Of a stretch of DNA of 64,000 nt, positions 36,330 through 44,896 are shown piece after piece (position 1 is the first letter of the stretch; every line of letters begins with the position of its first letter). The translations under genes and the position numbers were made by a program. This DNA is from JAJDOD01 sp039024895 (GTDB lineage Bacteria > Pseudomonadota > Alphaproteobacteria > Rhodobacterales > Rhodobacteraceae), in the NCBI GenBank assembly GCA_039024895.1, contig JBCCPJ010000009.1, forward strand, positions 60,699 to 124,698. The letters are read 5' to 3'. The notes under the pieces were generated by a model that did no database searches, had not been told where the DNA came from, and saw only the letters and a program-made list of their open reading frames with translations.

Positions 36330-36501
36330 TCATGTTAGATAAGTGCCCGAAGTTCACACGGGAAGAGGTAATCTCCTCCCGTGTGTTTAATTTGAGCTCT
36401 TTCAACATCGCCTTCCGGCGGGCCTCAGAGCTTAGAAAGTAACAAATTGCCGCAGACAACACGGGAACCAGTACACCCCAAGGGGCGAAAAACTCGTACA
36501 T
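36322..36501 (-). CDS. Possible small membrane protein
   Basis: A 59-residue frame beginning MYEFFAPWGVLVPVLSAAICYFL, one transmembrane helix followed by a charged tail. It overlaps the start of the aspartic protease gene by eight bases, an arrangement common in operons. The frame is also open to 36522. No family recognised. Confidence 0.4.
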   Translation of the reverse strand: MYEFFAPWGVLVPVLSAAICYFLSSEARRKAMLKELKLNTREEITSSRVNFGHLSNMNG

Positions 36502-36612
36502 GACAACACTCGTACGCAACACTCACGAGAACTAATGTAGGATTACTTTGCGTAAACTTTGAGGCAAGATCGGTGCATTCCCAAGGAAAACTATTGCCGT
36601 AATTCAGCCGGA

Positions 36613-37230
36613 TTATTCATCGGGCGGAACCAGTCCGAGACCCCTGAGATAGATGCCAATCCCGCTTTCCAGCAAGTCTTCAGGGCTATAGGGAGCGCGC
36701 GCACCGGGCGCGTTGCGGGCAAACAATTCGACAACACCGTGGCTCATGGCCCAGATATGGGCCGAGAACATTTGTGGCGGCGGTCGTTTTCCGGGGGGAA
36801 TATGCTCGGAGAGGGCTTCGGCTGACTTTTCGAGAATCGCAGAGCCCCGAAGTGCCGCCTGCGCCAATTCCGGCGAGCGATTGACCGAGAGACCACTTTC
36901 GAACATCGCCACGTAATGGCCGGGGTGACGGCGCGCAAAGGCGAGATAGGCCCGGCCCGTTGCCTCAAAGGATGCCAGTGCCGAGGGTTGGCCCGTGTCA
37001 TAGGCGTATTCCATGAGGTCGGCGAAGATCTCGTAGCCTTGCTTGGCAACCTCCGCGATCAGGTCGTCACGACCCTCAAAATGCCGGTAGACGGCGGCGG
37101 GCGTCACGCCAGCCTGTTTTGCAGCTTCCGACAGTGTGAATCCGGTCGGGCCCTTTTTCTCGATCAGTTCGAGCGCCGCATCCACCAAAGCTTGGCGGAG
37201 ATTGCCGTGATGGTAGCCGCGTTTAGGCAT
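36613..37230 (-). CDS. TetR/AcrR family transcriptional regulator
   Basis: A 205-residue repressor. The N-terminal HTH runs ALVDAALELIEKKGPTGFTLSEAAKQAGVTPAAVYRHFEGRDDL. The C-terminal ligand domain contains TGRAYLAFARRHPGHYVAMFE, similar to WHG-type domains. The ATG at 37230 is preferred (MPKRGYHHGNLR, a very common TetR start). It overlaps the ppk2 stop by eight bases, so it is made from the ppk2 transcript and may control that operon. The ligand is unknown. Confidence 0.92.
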   Translation of the reverse strand: MPKRGYHHGNLRQALVDAALELIEKKGPTGFTLSEAAKQAGVTPAAVYRHFEGRDDLIAEVAKQGYEIFADLMEYAYDTGQPSALASFEATGRAYLAFARRHPGHYVAMFESGLSVNRSPELAQAALRGSAILEKSAEALSEHIPPGKRPPPQMFSAHIWAMSHGVVELFARNAPGARAPYSPEDLLESGIGIYLRGLGLVPPDE

Positions 37231-38086
37231 CCCAGAGGTCCGGGCCACCGCAGATTTTGGCGTCGGGCGCGTCGAGTTTGCCTTTGCCGGTGTAGTCTAT
37301 GTCTGCCAGCACGGCCCGGATGGCGGCCAGGCGCGCGCGTTTCTTGTCGTCGGAGCGGACGATGGTCCACGGCGCATGATCGCTGTGGGATTTGGCGAAG
37401 GTTTCACGGATCGCACTGGAATAGGCGTCCCATTTCTTTAGCCCCTCCACGTCGATCCAGGAGAGTTTCCACTGTTTGAGCGGGTCACTTTCCCGTTTGA
37501 GGAAGCGGCGCAGTTGCTCGGCGCGCCCGACATTGAGCCAGAGCTTTTTCAGGATGATGCCCTCATCGGTGAGCATCCGTTCAAAGTCAGGGACTTGCCG
37601 GAAGAAATGCGCCCTCTGTTCCGGGGTGCAGAAGCCAAAGACATGTTCGACAACGCCGCGATTATACCAGGAACGGTCGAACAGGACGATTTCGCCCGCC
37701 GTGGGCAATTGGTCCACATAGCGTTGGAAGTACCATTCGCCCGCCTCACGGTCGGAGGGTTTGGAGAGTGCCACAACCCGGGCAACGCGGGGGTTCAGAT
37801 TTTCGCGAAACCGCTTGATCGTCCCGCCTTTACCGGCCGCGTCGCGCCCCTCAAAGACGATTACCAGGCGTTTGCCGGTCTCCTTCACATCCGCCTGGAG
37901 CTTGACCAGTTCAAGCTGGAGCTTTTCGATGGCGTCTTCGTAGTCGTCCTTGTCCATTGGCGCGTCGTAGGGGTAGCTGTCGGACAGCATATCCTTCTTG
38001 CCCGCGTCCTTGATCGCACGGCGGATCTCTTCCGGGGCTTCGTCGTCAAAGAAGGTGGAAATCGCGCCGTCAAAGGGGAGTGCCAT
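37223..38086 (-). CDS. ppk2: Polyphosphate kinase 2
   Basis: A 287-residue class I-type PPK2 that moves phosphate between polyphosphate and nucleoside diphosphates. Walker A is GRDAAGKGG at 80-88 and Walker B is LFDRSWYNR at 135-143. The lid module QLRRFLKRESDPLKQWKLS is intact. Preference for ADP or GDP cannot be read from the sequence. It is followed by an overlapping TetR gene. Confidence 0.95.
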   Translation of the reverse strand: MALPFDGAISTFFDDEAPEEIRRAIKDAGKKDMLSDSYPYDAPMDKDDYEDAIEKLQLELVKLQADVKETGKRLVIVFEGRDAAGKGGTIKRFRENLNPRVARVVALSKPSDREAGEWYFQRYVDQLPTAGEIVLFDRSWYNRGVVEHVFGFCTPEQRAHFFRQVPDFERMLTDEGIILKKLWLNVGRAEQLRRFLKRESDPLKQWKLSWIDVEGLKKWDAYSSAIRETFAKSHSDHAPWTIVRSDDKKRARLAAIRAVLADIDYTGKGKLDAPDAKICGGPDLWDA

Positions 38087-38133
38087 GTTTACTGCCTTTA
38101 CTTTCTTGGAAAGAACGTAAGCAGGAAAGGTGC

Positions 38134-39108
38134 TTAGCGCAATCCGGCGCGTTCTGCGACACGGTCAATCGCGTCAATCACGGGTTTCGGGGTCACATGG
38201 TGGGGGGCGTGTCCGGCCCCGTCGAGGACCGTAAGCACGGCATTGGGCAGGGTGGCCACGAGGGGTTCTGCGTGGATCTCGGTTCGGACGGTATCGTCCT
38301 CCGTGCCGTGCAACACTTCGACGGGCAGGTCGAGGTCCGGATAGCGGTCGGCCATTTTGACGAGATGCGGGCGCAGGGTGTTCACCTGCCGCGCATTGGC
38401 TCGGAAAGTCGCGGTCCGCACCGCGAGCGGGACGGCGGCACCTTCGTAGTAGTCCGGATCGACGGGGGCAGGGGCAAAGACCCCAGGGAGGGAGGCACGC
38501 ACTCTGCTTTCGGATACGAAGGCCGCCACCAGCGGACCGCCGAGCCCGCTCCCAAGGGGCGAGCCGAAAACCCGGTAATAGGGGCGCAATTCACCAGGCC
38601 AAGGCATGCTGGCCCCTGAAAGAATGACCAGCCCGGCGGTGGGTTCCTCCAAGCCCCAGGCCATGGCAACGGCGCCGCCGAAGGAGTGACCGAGAACGAT
38701 GGGGTTTTCCGCGCCAAGGGCACGCGTGGCCGCTGCGAGGAGCTTTGCCTGTTCAATCGGGCTTTCGGCGTCGGCGGTGAAGGCCCCATCGAGACCCGGG
38801 CGTGCGCGGTCGGTATATCCGAGACCAGGGCGATCGACCGAAAAGACCCGGTACCGGTCGGCGAGGAGGTCGGCAAATTTGTAGGTGAAGTCGCGGGCAT
38901 TGCCCCCGGCACCGTGGATCAGGACCAGATCGGGGCCGCTGCCCTTGACCACCACATGAACATTTCGGCCATCGATGGTGACGATCTCGCCCTCGGGCGG
39001 GTACATGGCTTCAATCGCGGCGACGCGTTGGGCAGCCCGATACTGCGTTACGCCCCAAAGCGCCGCCACGAGGCCCAAAAGGGCAAGTAGAAGTGTCATG
39101 CGGCGCAT
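38134..39108 (-). CDS. Alpha/beta hydrolase, membrane-anchored or secreted
   Basis: A 324-residue hydrolase with an N-terminal hydrophobic segment (about 4-20) that anchors or exports it. The oxyanion HGAGG is at 65-69, and the nucleophile Ser142 is in GHSFGG. An acid is probably in LHGTEDDT and the histidine is in GAGHAPHH. This is a complete catalytic triad. The substrate is unknown; esters, lactones and epoxides are all possible. The next gene upstream is metA, 28 bp away. Confidence 0.88.
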   Translation of the reverse strand: MRRMTLLLALLGLVAALWGVTQYRAAQRVAAIEAMYPPEGEIVTIDGRNVHVVVKGSGPDLVLIHGAGGNARDFTYKFADLLADRYRVFSVDRPGLGYTDRARPGLDGAFTADAESPIEQAKLLAAATRALGAENPIVLGHSFGGAVAMAWGLEEPTAGLVILSGASMPWPGELRPYYRVFGSPLGSGLGGPLVAAFVSESRVRASLPGVFAPAPVDPDYYEGAAVPLAVRTATFRANARQVNTLRPHLVKMADRYPDLDLPVEVLHGTEDDTVRTEIHAEPLVATLPNAVLTVLDGAGHAPHHVTPKPVIDAIDRVAERAGLR

Positions 39109-39136
39109 GGGACTGCTGCGCCAAACGCGCCCAGTG

Positions 39137-40072
39137 TCATTTCCTCAAGTCTGTCACGACTTCCCCGATCTTGTTCATGTCATACGGGGTGGTCAGGTAG
39201 ATCTCGCTGATCCAGTTGCCATAGAGAAGATGCGCATGGCTGCGCCAGCGGTTTTGTGGCACCTGCGCGGGGTCGTCATCAGGATAGTAGTTGATGGGCA
39301 CGTTGATCGGGGTCCCATTGGCGATATCGCGGTCGTATTCTTCCTTGAGCGTGCCGCTGTCGTACTCAAAGTGATTGAAGATGTAGAGCGCGCGGCGGTC
39401 GGTATCTTCCACCAAACAGGGTCCGGTTTCAGCACTTCCGAGCAGGGTGGTCAGGCCCGCGTCTTCAATTTCGCCCTGGCGCATCTCCGTCCAACGGCTG
39501 ACCGGCGTGTAGCAGACATCCGAGAAGCCGCGCAGAAAGGGCGATGCAGGGGCCAGGTTGTCCTGTCGGAAGCACCCGAAGGATTTCGCGGGCAAAAGGT
39601 GCTTTGGTACGTCATGGAAATGGTAAAGCATCGCCATCCCGCCCCAGCACACGCCGAACGTCATGTGAACGTTGGTTTGGGTCCATTCCATGATTTCGCG
39701 AAGCTCGTTCCAATAGGTCACGTCCTCAAAACCGAGATGTTCAATCGGTGCGCCGGTGATGATGAGCCCGTCGAATTTCTCGTCCCGCACGTCTTGGAAT
39801 GGACGGTAGAATTCAGCCATATGCTCGGCAGCGGTGTTCTTGGTCTCGTGCTCGGACATGCGGATGAGATGCAGGTCGATCTGCAACGGCGTTGCGCCGA
39901 TCAGCCGGGCGAACTGGTTCTCCGTCTGAATTTTCTTCGGCATCAGGTTGAGAAGACCGATCTTCAGCGGCCGGATGTCCTGTTGGGCGGCGGTATCCTC
40001 CGGCATGACCATCACGCCCTCGCGCGTGAGCACGTCATAGGCGGGAAGGGTGGAGGGCAGCTTGATCGGCAT
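39137..40072 (-). CDS. metA: Homoserine O-acyltransferase MetA
   Basis: A 311-residue enzyme acylating homoserine, the first step committed to methionine. The nucleophile Cys142 is in FGVCWGG, the same number as in E. coli MetA. The His and Glu of the active site are in FNHFEYDSGTL. Many MetA proteins use acetyl-CoA, not succinyl-CoA, so the acyl donor is left open. The ATG at 40072 gives the family start (MPIKLPSTLPAY). I looked for a SAM riboswitch upstream and saw none I can support. Confidence 0.95.
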   Translation of the reverse strand: MPIKLPSTLPAYDVLTREGVMVMPEDTAAQQDIRPLKIGLLNLMPKKIQTENQFARLIGATPLQIDLHLIRMSEHETKNTAAEHMAEFYRPFQDVRDEKFDGLIITGAPIEHLGFEDVTYWNELREIMEWTQTNVHMTFGVCWGGMAMLYHFHDVPKHLLPAKSFGCFRQDNLAPASPFLRGFSDVCYTPVSRWTEMRQGEIEDAGLTTLLGSAETGPCLVEDTDRRALYIFNHFEYDSGTLKEEYDRDIANGTPINVPINYYPDDDPAQVPQNRWRSHAHLLYGNWISEIYLTTPYDMNKIGEVVTDLRK

Positions 40073-40199
40073 CGGTGTCTCGTATGGTTGGGCTTTGGAG
40101 ATAGCGGCGGCGGTTCGCTTTCTCAAGATGTGGAGTGTGAGGGGGTGTTGCGCCCTTGACGCATCTCCGCTCTGTCCGTTGCAAGCGTCGTGCCGAACG

Positions 40200-41060
40200 T
40201 TACCGGTGGTGGAATGCCTCGGAAACTGCCACGATCAGATCGCTTTCGGAGCGCACCTTGGCGATGGCATCCGCCGGGATTGTAAGCCCCCAGTTGTCGG
40301 CGATCGCCTTATACCGCGGCTGTCGGTGCGCAAGGGCGCGGGCGTAGGTCCAGCGAACAAAAGCGTCGGGGTCGACGGCTTCTGGGGTCCCGTTGGTTTC
40401 GGCGAGATAGCTTGTCCAGGCGGTTTCCAGAAAGTCGGCCTGATAGCACATGGGCTTTGGCGCGGCATCGAAGCGCTGGATAAGCGCTTGGGTGTGGGCC
40501 TCGCTGCCTTCGAGCCAAATCATCAGGACCTTATCGGACAATGTTGTAAGCAGAGGATCATGAGGATCATGGGGATCAACGACCTCGCATATGGAGCCGG
40601 AGGTGTCGCAAATAAAATTATCGTACCCGTAAAGCGCCTTCGCGCGGTCGATGAAATGGGCGGTGTCATGCATCGCGGCGGTTTCGGCGGCGCAGTGCTG
40701 GTCCTGGCGGTGCAGATACTCTTCCCAGGCAAGCCCCCCTTTGGCTGCGTCGCCAGGTTTACCGAGATAGGTCGAGAGCGGGGCGAGATTGTTGAAGGTG
40801 ATGTTGGACTGTATCCAGACGGAATCGGACATCAGCAATTCGCGCAGCAGCGGGACCTTCATCGCCTCCCGCTTGAAGTTATCCGCGATATGTTCGCCCA
40901 TGTAGCGCGTACCGATCCGGTAATCGACCGAGTAGTGGAACCAACCACCGCCCGCGCGAAGCAGGTTAGAGACGTGGGTTTTGCCCAAGCCAGACATGCC
41001 AAACAGCAAGATGCGCTTTTCAGTGGCGGCCTCCCAATCGGCGGCAGTGGTGTAAAGCAT
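40200..41060 (-). CDS. P-loop ATPase of unknown function
   Basis: A 286-residue soluble protein with an N-terminal Walker A loop, LFGMSGLGKTHVS (about 19-31). The later strand DNFICDTSGSICE could supply a Walker-B-like acid, and VLMIWLEGSE follows. It resembles small kinase-like ATPases annotated only as ATPase in related genomes. It is upstream of metA on the same strand with 127 bp between. A role in methionine or sulfur metabolism would be guesswork. Confidence 0.75.
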   Translation of the reverse strand: MLYTTAADWEAATEKRILLFGMSGLGKTHVSNLLRAGGGWFHYSVDYRIGTRYMGEHIADNFKREAMKVPLLRELLMSDSVWIQSNITFNNLAPLSTYLGKPGDAAKGGLAWEEYLHRQDQHCAAETAAMHDTAHFIDRAKALYGYDNFICDTSGSICEVVDPHDPHDPLLTTLSDKVLMIWLEGSEAHTQALIQRFDAAPKPMCYQADFLETAWTSYLAETNGTPEAVDPDAFVRWTYARALAHRQPRYKAIADNWGLTIPADAIAKVRSESDLIVAVSEAFHHR

Positions 41061-41302
41061 GGACAGTCCTCGCGGGTCTTCCCGGATGAGGTACGGTGCG
41101 CGGCTTCTCGGGTCAACGGCTGGCTTCGACAGGGTGGATGGGTGTGTGCAGACAGGCGCAGGATTGTCGATGTGCGCCGTTGGGGCGCTGCGACCCGGTA
41201 AGGCGTCGAATAGAACGAAGCGCGCGTGCCGCCAGTGATGCCAAAGTGACTTGGCACCGCCACTTGCCTAGTCTGGAATTCAGGTTTGCAAAGGAGCCGC
41301 GC

Positions 41303-42076
41303 ATGGAAATCACAGGAGCCGTCTCATTCGTCACCGGTGGCAGTGGCGGCCTTGGGTCGCGCATCTGTCACCGGCTGGCGGATGAAGGGGCGCGCGTTGC
41401 CATTGGCTACCACCGGGGTCAAGCGCGGGCGGAAGCGCTTCAGGCTGAGCTGCGCACCAACGGTGCATCAGCAATCACCGTACGTCTTGACCAAACACAG
41501 CCTCATTCGATTGAGGATGCAACATCAAAAATTGTCGAGGCGTTCGGCGCGTTGGATATCCTGGTGAACAATGCCGCGGTCGCCTCCGGCGGGCATGCGA
41601 TTGCGCAGGGCGACCTTGAAGCGTTCACGCCAGAAATCTGGGACGAACTGATGGCGGTTAATTTGAGGGGACCTTATCTGCTTGCGCGGGCCGCTGCCCC
41701 ACATTTGCGCGCCTCAAGATGGGGTCGAATTGTGAACATAGGGTCCACGCTTGGCCATGGGGACTGGTATCAGGATCGGATATTTGCGCCGAGCAAGGCG
41801 GCCGTCATTCCGCTCACGCGTTTTCTGGCCGCTTCTTTGGCACCGGATGTGACGGTGAATTGTGTCGCGCCGGGTTTGATGGTGGAAACAGCTCTTGGTG
41901 GCGGTGGGCCAAAGCCCGGGGTAAGCAACGAGGCTTATGATGCCTGGCAGAACAGGGCGGCAATGAAGACGTTTACCGATATCGACGATGTTGCCGCGCA
42001 GGTTATGACCTTTTGCAAGTCGCGCGCGATCACCGGGCAAAGCGTTGGCGTCGATGCGGGCGTGCACTTCCGCTAG
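41303..42076 (+). CDS. Short-chain dehydrogenase/reductase with Phe at the catalytic Tyr position
   Basis: A 257-residue Rossmann protein. The cofactor loop GGSGGLG is at about 12-18, NNAAV follows strand 4, and Ser148 sits in NIGST. The catalytic YxxxK is replaced: the lysine is Lys165 but the tyrosine position is Phe161 (IFAPSK). The closest tyrosine is Tyr156. The C-terminal GQSVGVDAG is standard. It could be a non-redox or altered-mechanism SDR. The start is the ATG at 41303 with AAGGAG upstream; the longer frame from 41096 is not supported. Confidence 0.88.
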   Translation: MEITGAVSFVTGGSGGLGSRICHRLADEGARVAIGYHRGQARAEALQAELRTNGASAITVRLDQTQPHSIEDATSKIVEAFGALDILVNNAAVASGGHAIAQGDLEAFTPEIWDELMAVNLRGPYLLARAAAPHLRASRWGRIVNIGSTLGHGDWYQDRIFAPSKAAVIPLTRFLAASLAPDVTVNCVAPGLMVETALGGGGPKPGVSNEAYDAWQNRAAMKTFTDIDDVAAQVMTFCKSRAITGQSVGVDAGVHFR

Positions 42077-42163
42077 CCGTCATGCACCGTCCTTGTCCGT
42101 TTTGGGTTGATCAGCCACCAATGAGCGGAAAACGGGACCGGTGCCGGGGTGCGAGTACTTGGC

Positions 42164-42187
42164 GGCCCGGTGCGCCGACACCGGGCC
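42164..42187. terminator. Hairpin between convergent genes
   Basis: A perfect 9-bp stem, GGCCCGGTG pairing with CACCGGGCC, around a six-base loop. It lies between the SDR gene and the oppositely oriented DUF1330 gene. There is no strong T-tract, so it is a possible terminator or attenuator only. Confidence 0.5.
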
Positions 42188-42199
42188 AATGGGTTTGGG

Positions 42200-42502
42200 T
42201 CACGCGAGGTCGTCTTTGCCGTCAATCACGAAATGATAGCTTTCCGAGCCTTCGGTCCGCGCCGCAAGGTGCGGTTTGTACTCAGGGTCATTCATGAAAT
42301 CCATAGCGGCTTCCTTCGATGGCCACTCAAGAATAATGCGTAATCCGGCAGGTTGATCGCTTCCTTCGACTTGTTCGTGGGAGGCGGTGCGCGCCAGATA
42401 TTTGCCGCCGTGTTTTTCAACCAGCTTGTTGGCTGTCGGCAAATAGTCGGGAATCCAATCTTCGGTGGTCGGTGTCACGGCAAGAACGGAATAATAGGCC
42501 AT
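42200..42502 (-). CDS. DUF1330 domain protein
   Basis: A 100-residue ferredoxin-like alpha/beta-barrel protein. The signature region is RIILEWPSKEAAMDFMNDPEYKPHLAARTEGSESYHFVID. The family is uncharacterised and may bind small molecules or act as a monooxygenase-like dimer. It is divergent from the LysR regulator with 107 bp between the starts. That layout is classic for a LysR protein controlling its neighbour. Confidence 0.88.
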   Translation of the reverse strand: MAYYSVLAVTPTTEDWIPDYLPTANKLVEKHGGKYLARTASHEQVEGSDQPAGLRIILEWPSKEAAMDFMNDPEYKPHLAARTEGSESYHFVIDGKDDLA

Positions 42503-42581
42503 GGGGGTTTTCTCCTGAGAGTTGTTTCGTTCAAGCGAGGCGTATCTTGTTGCGAAATCGGAATAAACTTAGATAGATTCG

Positions 42582-42593
42582 GAATTAGAATTC
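42582..42593. promoter_or_regulatory. Inverted repeat in the DUF1330/LysR intergenic region
   Basis: GAATT-AG-AATTC, an interrupted A/T-rich inverted repeat about 17 bp before the LysR start. LysR proteins commonly bind such dyads (T-N11-A type) between divergent genes. Assignment rests on position and symmetry. Confidence 0.4.
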
Positions 42594-42609
42594 TGATGTT
42601 GGATATAAT

Positions 42610-43536
42610 ATGGATACCGATACCCTTCGTTTATTCGTTCTGGCCGCCGATAAACTGAACATCAGCGCAGCCGGCCGCGAGCTTGGACTTGCGCCCTCCG
42701 TGGCAAGTGCGTGGATGACAAAGCTAGAGAAGAGTATCGGCGCCGATCTCCTTAATCGCACGACGCGCAAGGTGGCTTTGTCGACCGAAGGGCTTGAGTT
42801 CTTGCCTTACGCTCGGGACATCGTAGCGCGGGAGGATGCGGCCCGTGCCGCGCTTGGGCAAGGGCAAGCCGAGGTTTCGGGAACCTTGCGGTTCACCGCG
42901 CCCAGCACCTTTGCGCAGCTCTATATCGCACCTATTTTGCCGGAGTTCATCGCGCGGCATCCGAAGCTCCGCCTAGATTTACGGTTGTCAGATAAGCAGT
43001 TCGATTTGATCGATGGCAGTTTTGATCTGGCGCTTCGCAATGCTGTTCTGAAGGACTCTACGCTGCGTGGACGAAAGCTCGCCGACGACACGCGCGTACT
43101 TTGCGCGGCACCGGGATATCTGGAGAAAACCGGCACGCCTCGAACGCCCGAAGAACTTAAACACCATCACCTCTTGGCGTTCGGCAACGATGCGCCGCAA
43201 AGGATGATGAAAAGCGATGGGACATTTGCAGAGTTTGACCCGACTGCGGGCCTTTGCAACTTGATCATTGATGATGGCCATACCCATAAGGTTGCGACAC
43301 TTGAAGGCGCTGGCATTGCGCCCCACTCACTTTGGAGTGTGCAAAAAGAGTTGGCTTCGGGACGACTGGTCCGCGTCCTTCCAGATTATACCTTTGTGTC
43401 CGAAACCGCACTTTGGCTGATCTATCCCCGGACCAACATTCTCTCAATCAAGGTGCGTATCTTCATGGACTTCCTGATTGAGCGAATTGGCCGCATGCCT
43501 GAATGGGCTGCGGAGCGCACTGACAGGGTCGGTTGA
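42610..43536 (+). CDS. LysR family transcriptional regulator
   Basis: A 308-residue regulator. The winged HTH is at 1-58 (LRLFVLAADKLNISAAGRELGLAPSVASAWMTKLEKSIG). A periplasmic-binding-fold effector domain is at about 90-290. The subfamily with RTTRKVALSTEGLEFLPYARDI often controls small oxidoreductases or detoxifying genes next door. Likely targets are the divergent DUF1330 gene and itself. The effector is unknown. Confidence 0.93.
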   Translation: MDTDTLRLFVLAADKLNISAAGRELGLAPSVASAWMTKLEKSIGADLLNRTTRKVALSTEGLEFLPYARDIVAREDAARAALGQGQAEVSGTLRFTAPSTFAQLYIAPILPEFIARHPKLRLDLRLSDKQFDLIDGSFDLALRNAVLKDSTLRGRKLADDTRVLCAAPGYLEKTGTPRTPEELKHHHLLAFGNDAPQRMMKSDGTFAEFDPTAGLCNLIIDDGHTHKVATLEGAGIAPHSLWSVQKELASGRLVRVLPDYTFVSETALWLIYPRTNILSIKVRIFMDFLIERIGRMPEWAAERTDRVG

Positions 43537-43634
43537 GCATGAGCATGTTACAGCACTTGGGACGCGGTTCCTCCCCTTGGCGGTTGGAGGATCAAACGCG
43601 ACACTGAGCGGCAAAGTTAACAACCTATCACCAA

Positions 43635-43662
43635 AAAAGCCCCGCACTTTGGCGGGGCTTTT
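43635..43662. terminator. Bidirectional rho-independent terminator
   Basis: An 11-bp perfect stem, AAAAGCCCCGC (43635-43645) pairing with 43652-43662, around ACTTTG. It is flanked by A-runs on the left and T-runs on the right. It lies between the convergent LysR gene and FadL-like gene and can end both. Confidence 0.9.
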
Positions 43663-43682
43663 CGTCGATCTTTTGCGCGGTC

Positions 43683-44780
43683 TTAGAACGACCAGCCGAC
43701 GCGAAGGCCTGCGGCGAGTGCGTCGTTGTCTTCAAAGATCGCGTTGCTGAAGCTTGTCGCATCGCCGACATCCGCATAGCGGATACCGCCTGTGATCTTC
43801 ATGTTGTCCTTGGTGTAAACTGCACCCACCCCAAAGGAAGTAAAGCCGTCTGTTGGGCCGAGGTTGCCGGTAACGCTGCCGAGGTTTTCTTCGTAGCTGA
43901 CCGAGCCCAATACTGACCACGTTTCGTTGAGGCGGCGGCCCAAGCCGATCGTGTAGGTGATGCGGTCGTCCTCAAAGAAGACGAGCGGCGGTGCGGTGAC
44001 TGTCGCGGCATCGTAAACCGGGGGATCGATTTCGGTTTCCGACCACTCGACCCAGCGAATAGAGCCAAAGAGCAGTGTATTTTCAGCAATGCCCGATTGG
44101 AACTCGAGGTTCAGCGCCTGCGGGAGGATAACGTCTTGGGTCGAAACCGTTGTCGCCCCCAGCGTTTCCGTCAGCTCCAGATCATGGGTTGTCTCGGAAT
44201 GGTAGGTCAGGGCTACCCGGAGCGCGATATCGGGACGCTCATAGGCAGCGCCAAGGAGGTAGCCGAGGGCGAGGTTCGTGTCGCTCGTGATGTCATATCC
44301 ACCGAGCGCGAAACCGATCACAGGCAGGTTGGCTTCCGCGCTCAGGGTCTGAAGGCGAATACCGCCATAGACACTGGCACCATTATCCATGTTGTATTGC
44401 AGGACACCGGAAAGTGCGTTGCTTTTCACGCTCGCGGTGGACCCGGCGAAGGGGTACGGATCGACACCGAAAGTACCGGGATAGCTGGTATCCGCGCCAT
44501 AGGGCTGATCGAAGATAATCGCGTAAGACAAGGTATCGTTCAGGTCGGCCTTATAGGCAAAGCCCAGGTTGATGTACGAATCAAAGATATCGCCCGAGTC
44601 CGGTCCGCCGGGGCCAAACGTTCCCGAAACATCCGGAGAAACATAGCCGAAGCTCAGTTCCGCGTAATTGCCTTCTTCAAACAAGATGGCCATCGATTGA
44701 GGGGTCCGCTCGAGGCCCCCAGCAAGTGCACCACCCGCAATGGTTGTGAGTGCCGTGCTCGCCAGTATAAGTTTTTTCAT
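43683..44780 (-). CDS. FadL-family outer membrane transport protein
   Basis: A 365-residue outer-membrane beta-barrel. The signal peptide is MKKLILASTALTTIAGGALA, followed by a hatch-type N-terminus GGLERTPQSMAILFEEGNYAELSFGY. The repeated barrel strands end in a terminal aromatic (RVGWSF). FadL proteins pass hydrophobic molecules such as fatty acids. The start at the ATG at 44780 has GAGGGAGGGG nine bases upstream. The cargo is unknown. Confidence 0.9.
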   Translation of the reverse strand: MKKLILASTALTTIAGGALAGGLERTPQSMAILFEEGNYAELSFGYVSPDVSGTFGPGGPDSGDIFDSYINLGFAYKADLNDTLSYAIIFDQPYGADTSYPGTFGVDPYPFAGSTASVKSNALSGVLQYNMDNGASVYGGIRLQTLSAEANLPVIGFALGGYDITSDTNLALGYLLGAAYERPDIALRVALTYHSETTHDLELTETLGATTVSTQDVILPQALNLEFQSGIAENTLLFGSIRWVEWSETEIDPPVYDAATVTAPPLVFFEDDRITYTIGLGRRLNETWSVLGSVSYEENLGSVTGNLGPTDGFTSFGVGAVYTKDNMKITGGIRYADVGDATSFSNAIFEDNDALAAGLRVGWSF

Positions 44781-44896
44781 GTCCAATGCCCCTCCCTCGG
44801 GCACCAATCCCTTTCGTAACGGTTAGAAAATTCATCGCTTCGGTCAATTCTTAACCATACGTCAGGCAAATGCCGTGACGTAGCGTTACAAAACCA

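Noticed and set aside
40073..40199. SAM-II-type riboswitch upstream of metA
   Set aside because: Looked for the conserved pseudoknot sequence before metA; nothing convincing matched.
41096..41302. 69-codon extension of the SDR gene
   Set aside because: AAGGAG sits directly before the ATG at 41303 and the SDR fold starts there.
44781..44896. Sigma-70 promoter for the FadL-like gene (TTGACC)
   Set aside because: A -35-like TTGACC is present, but no -10 element lies at a suitable distance.
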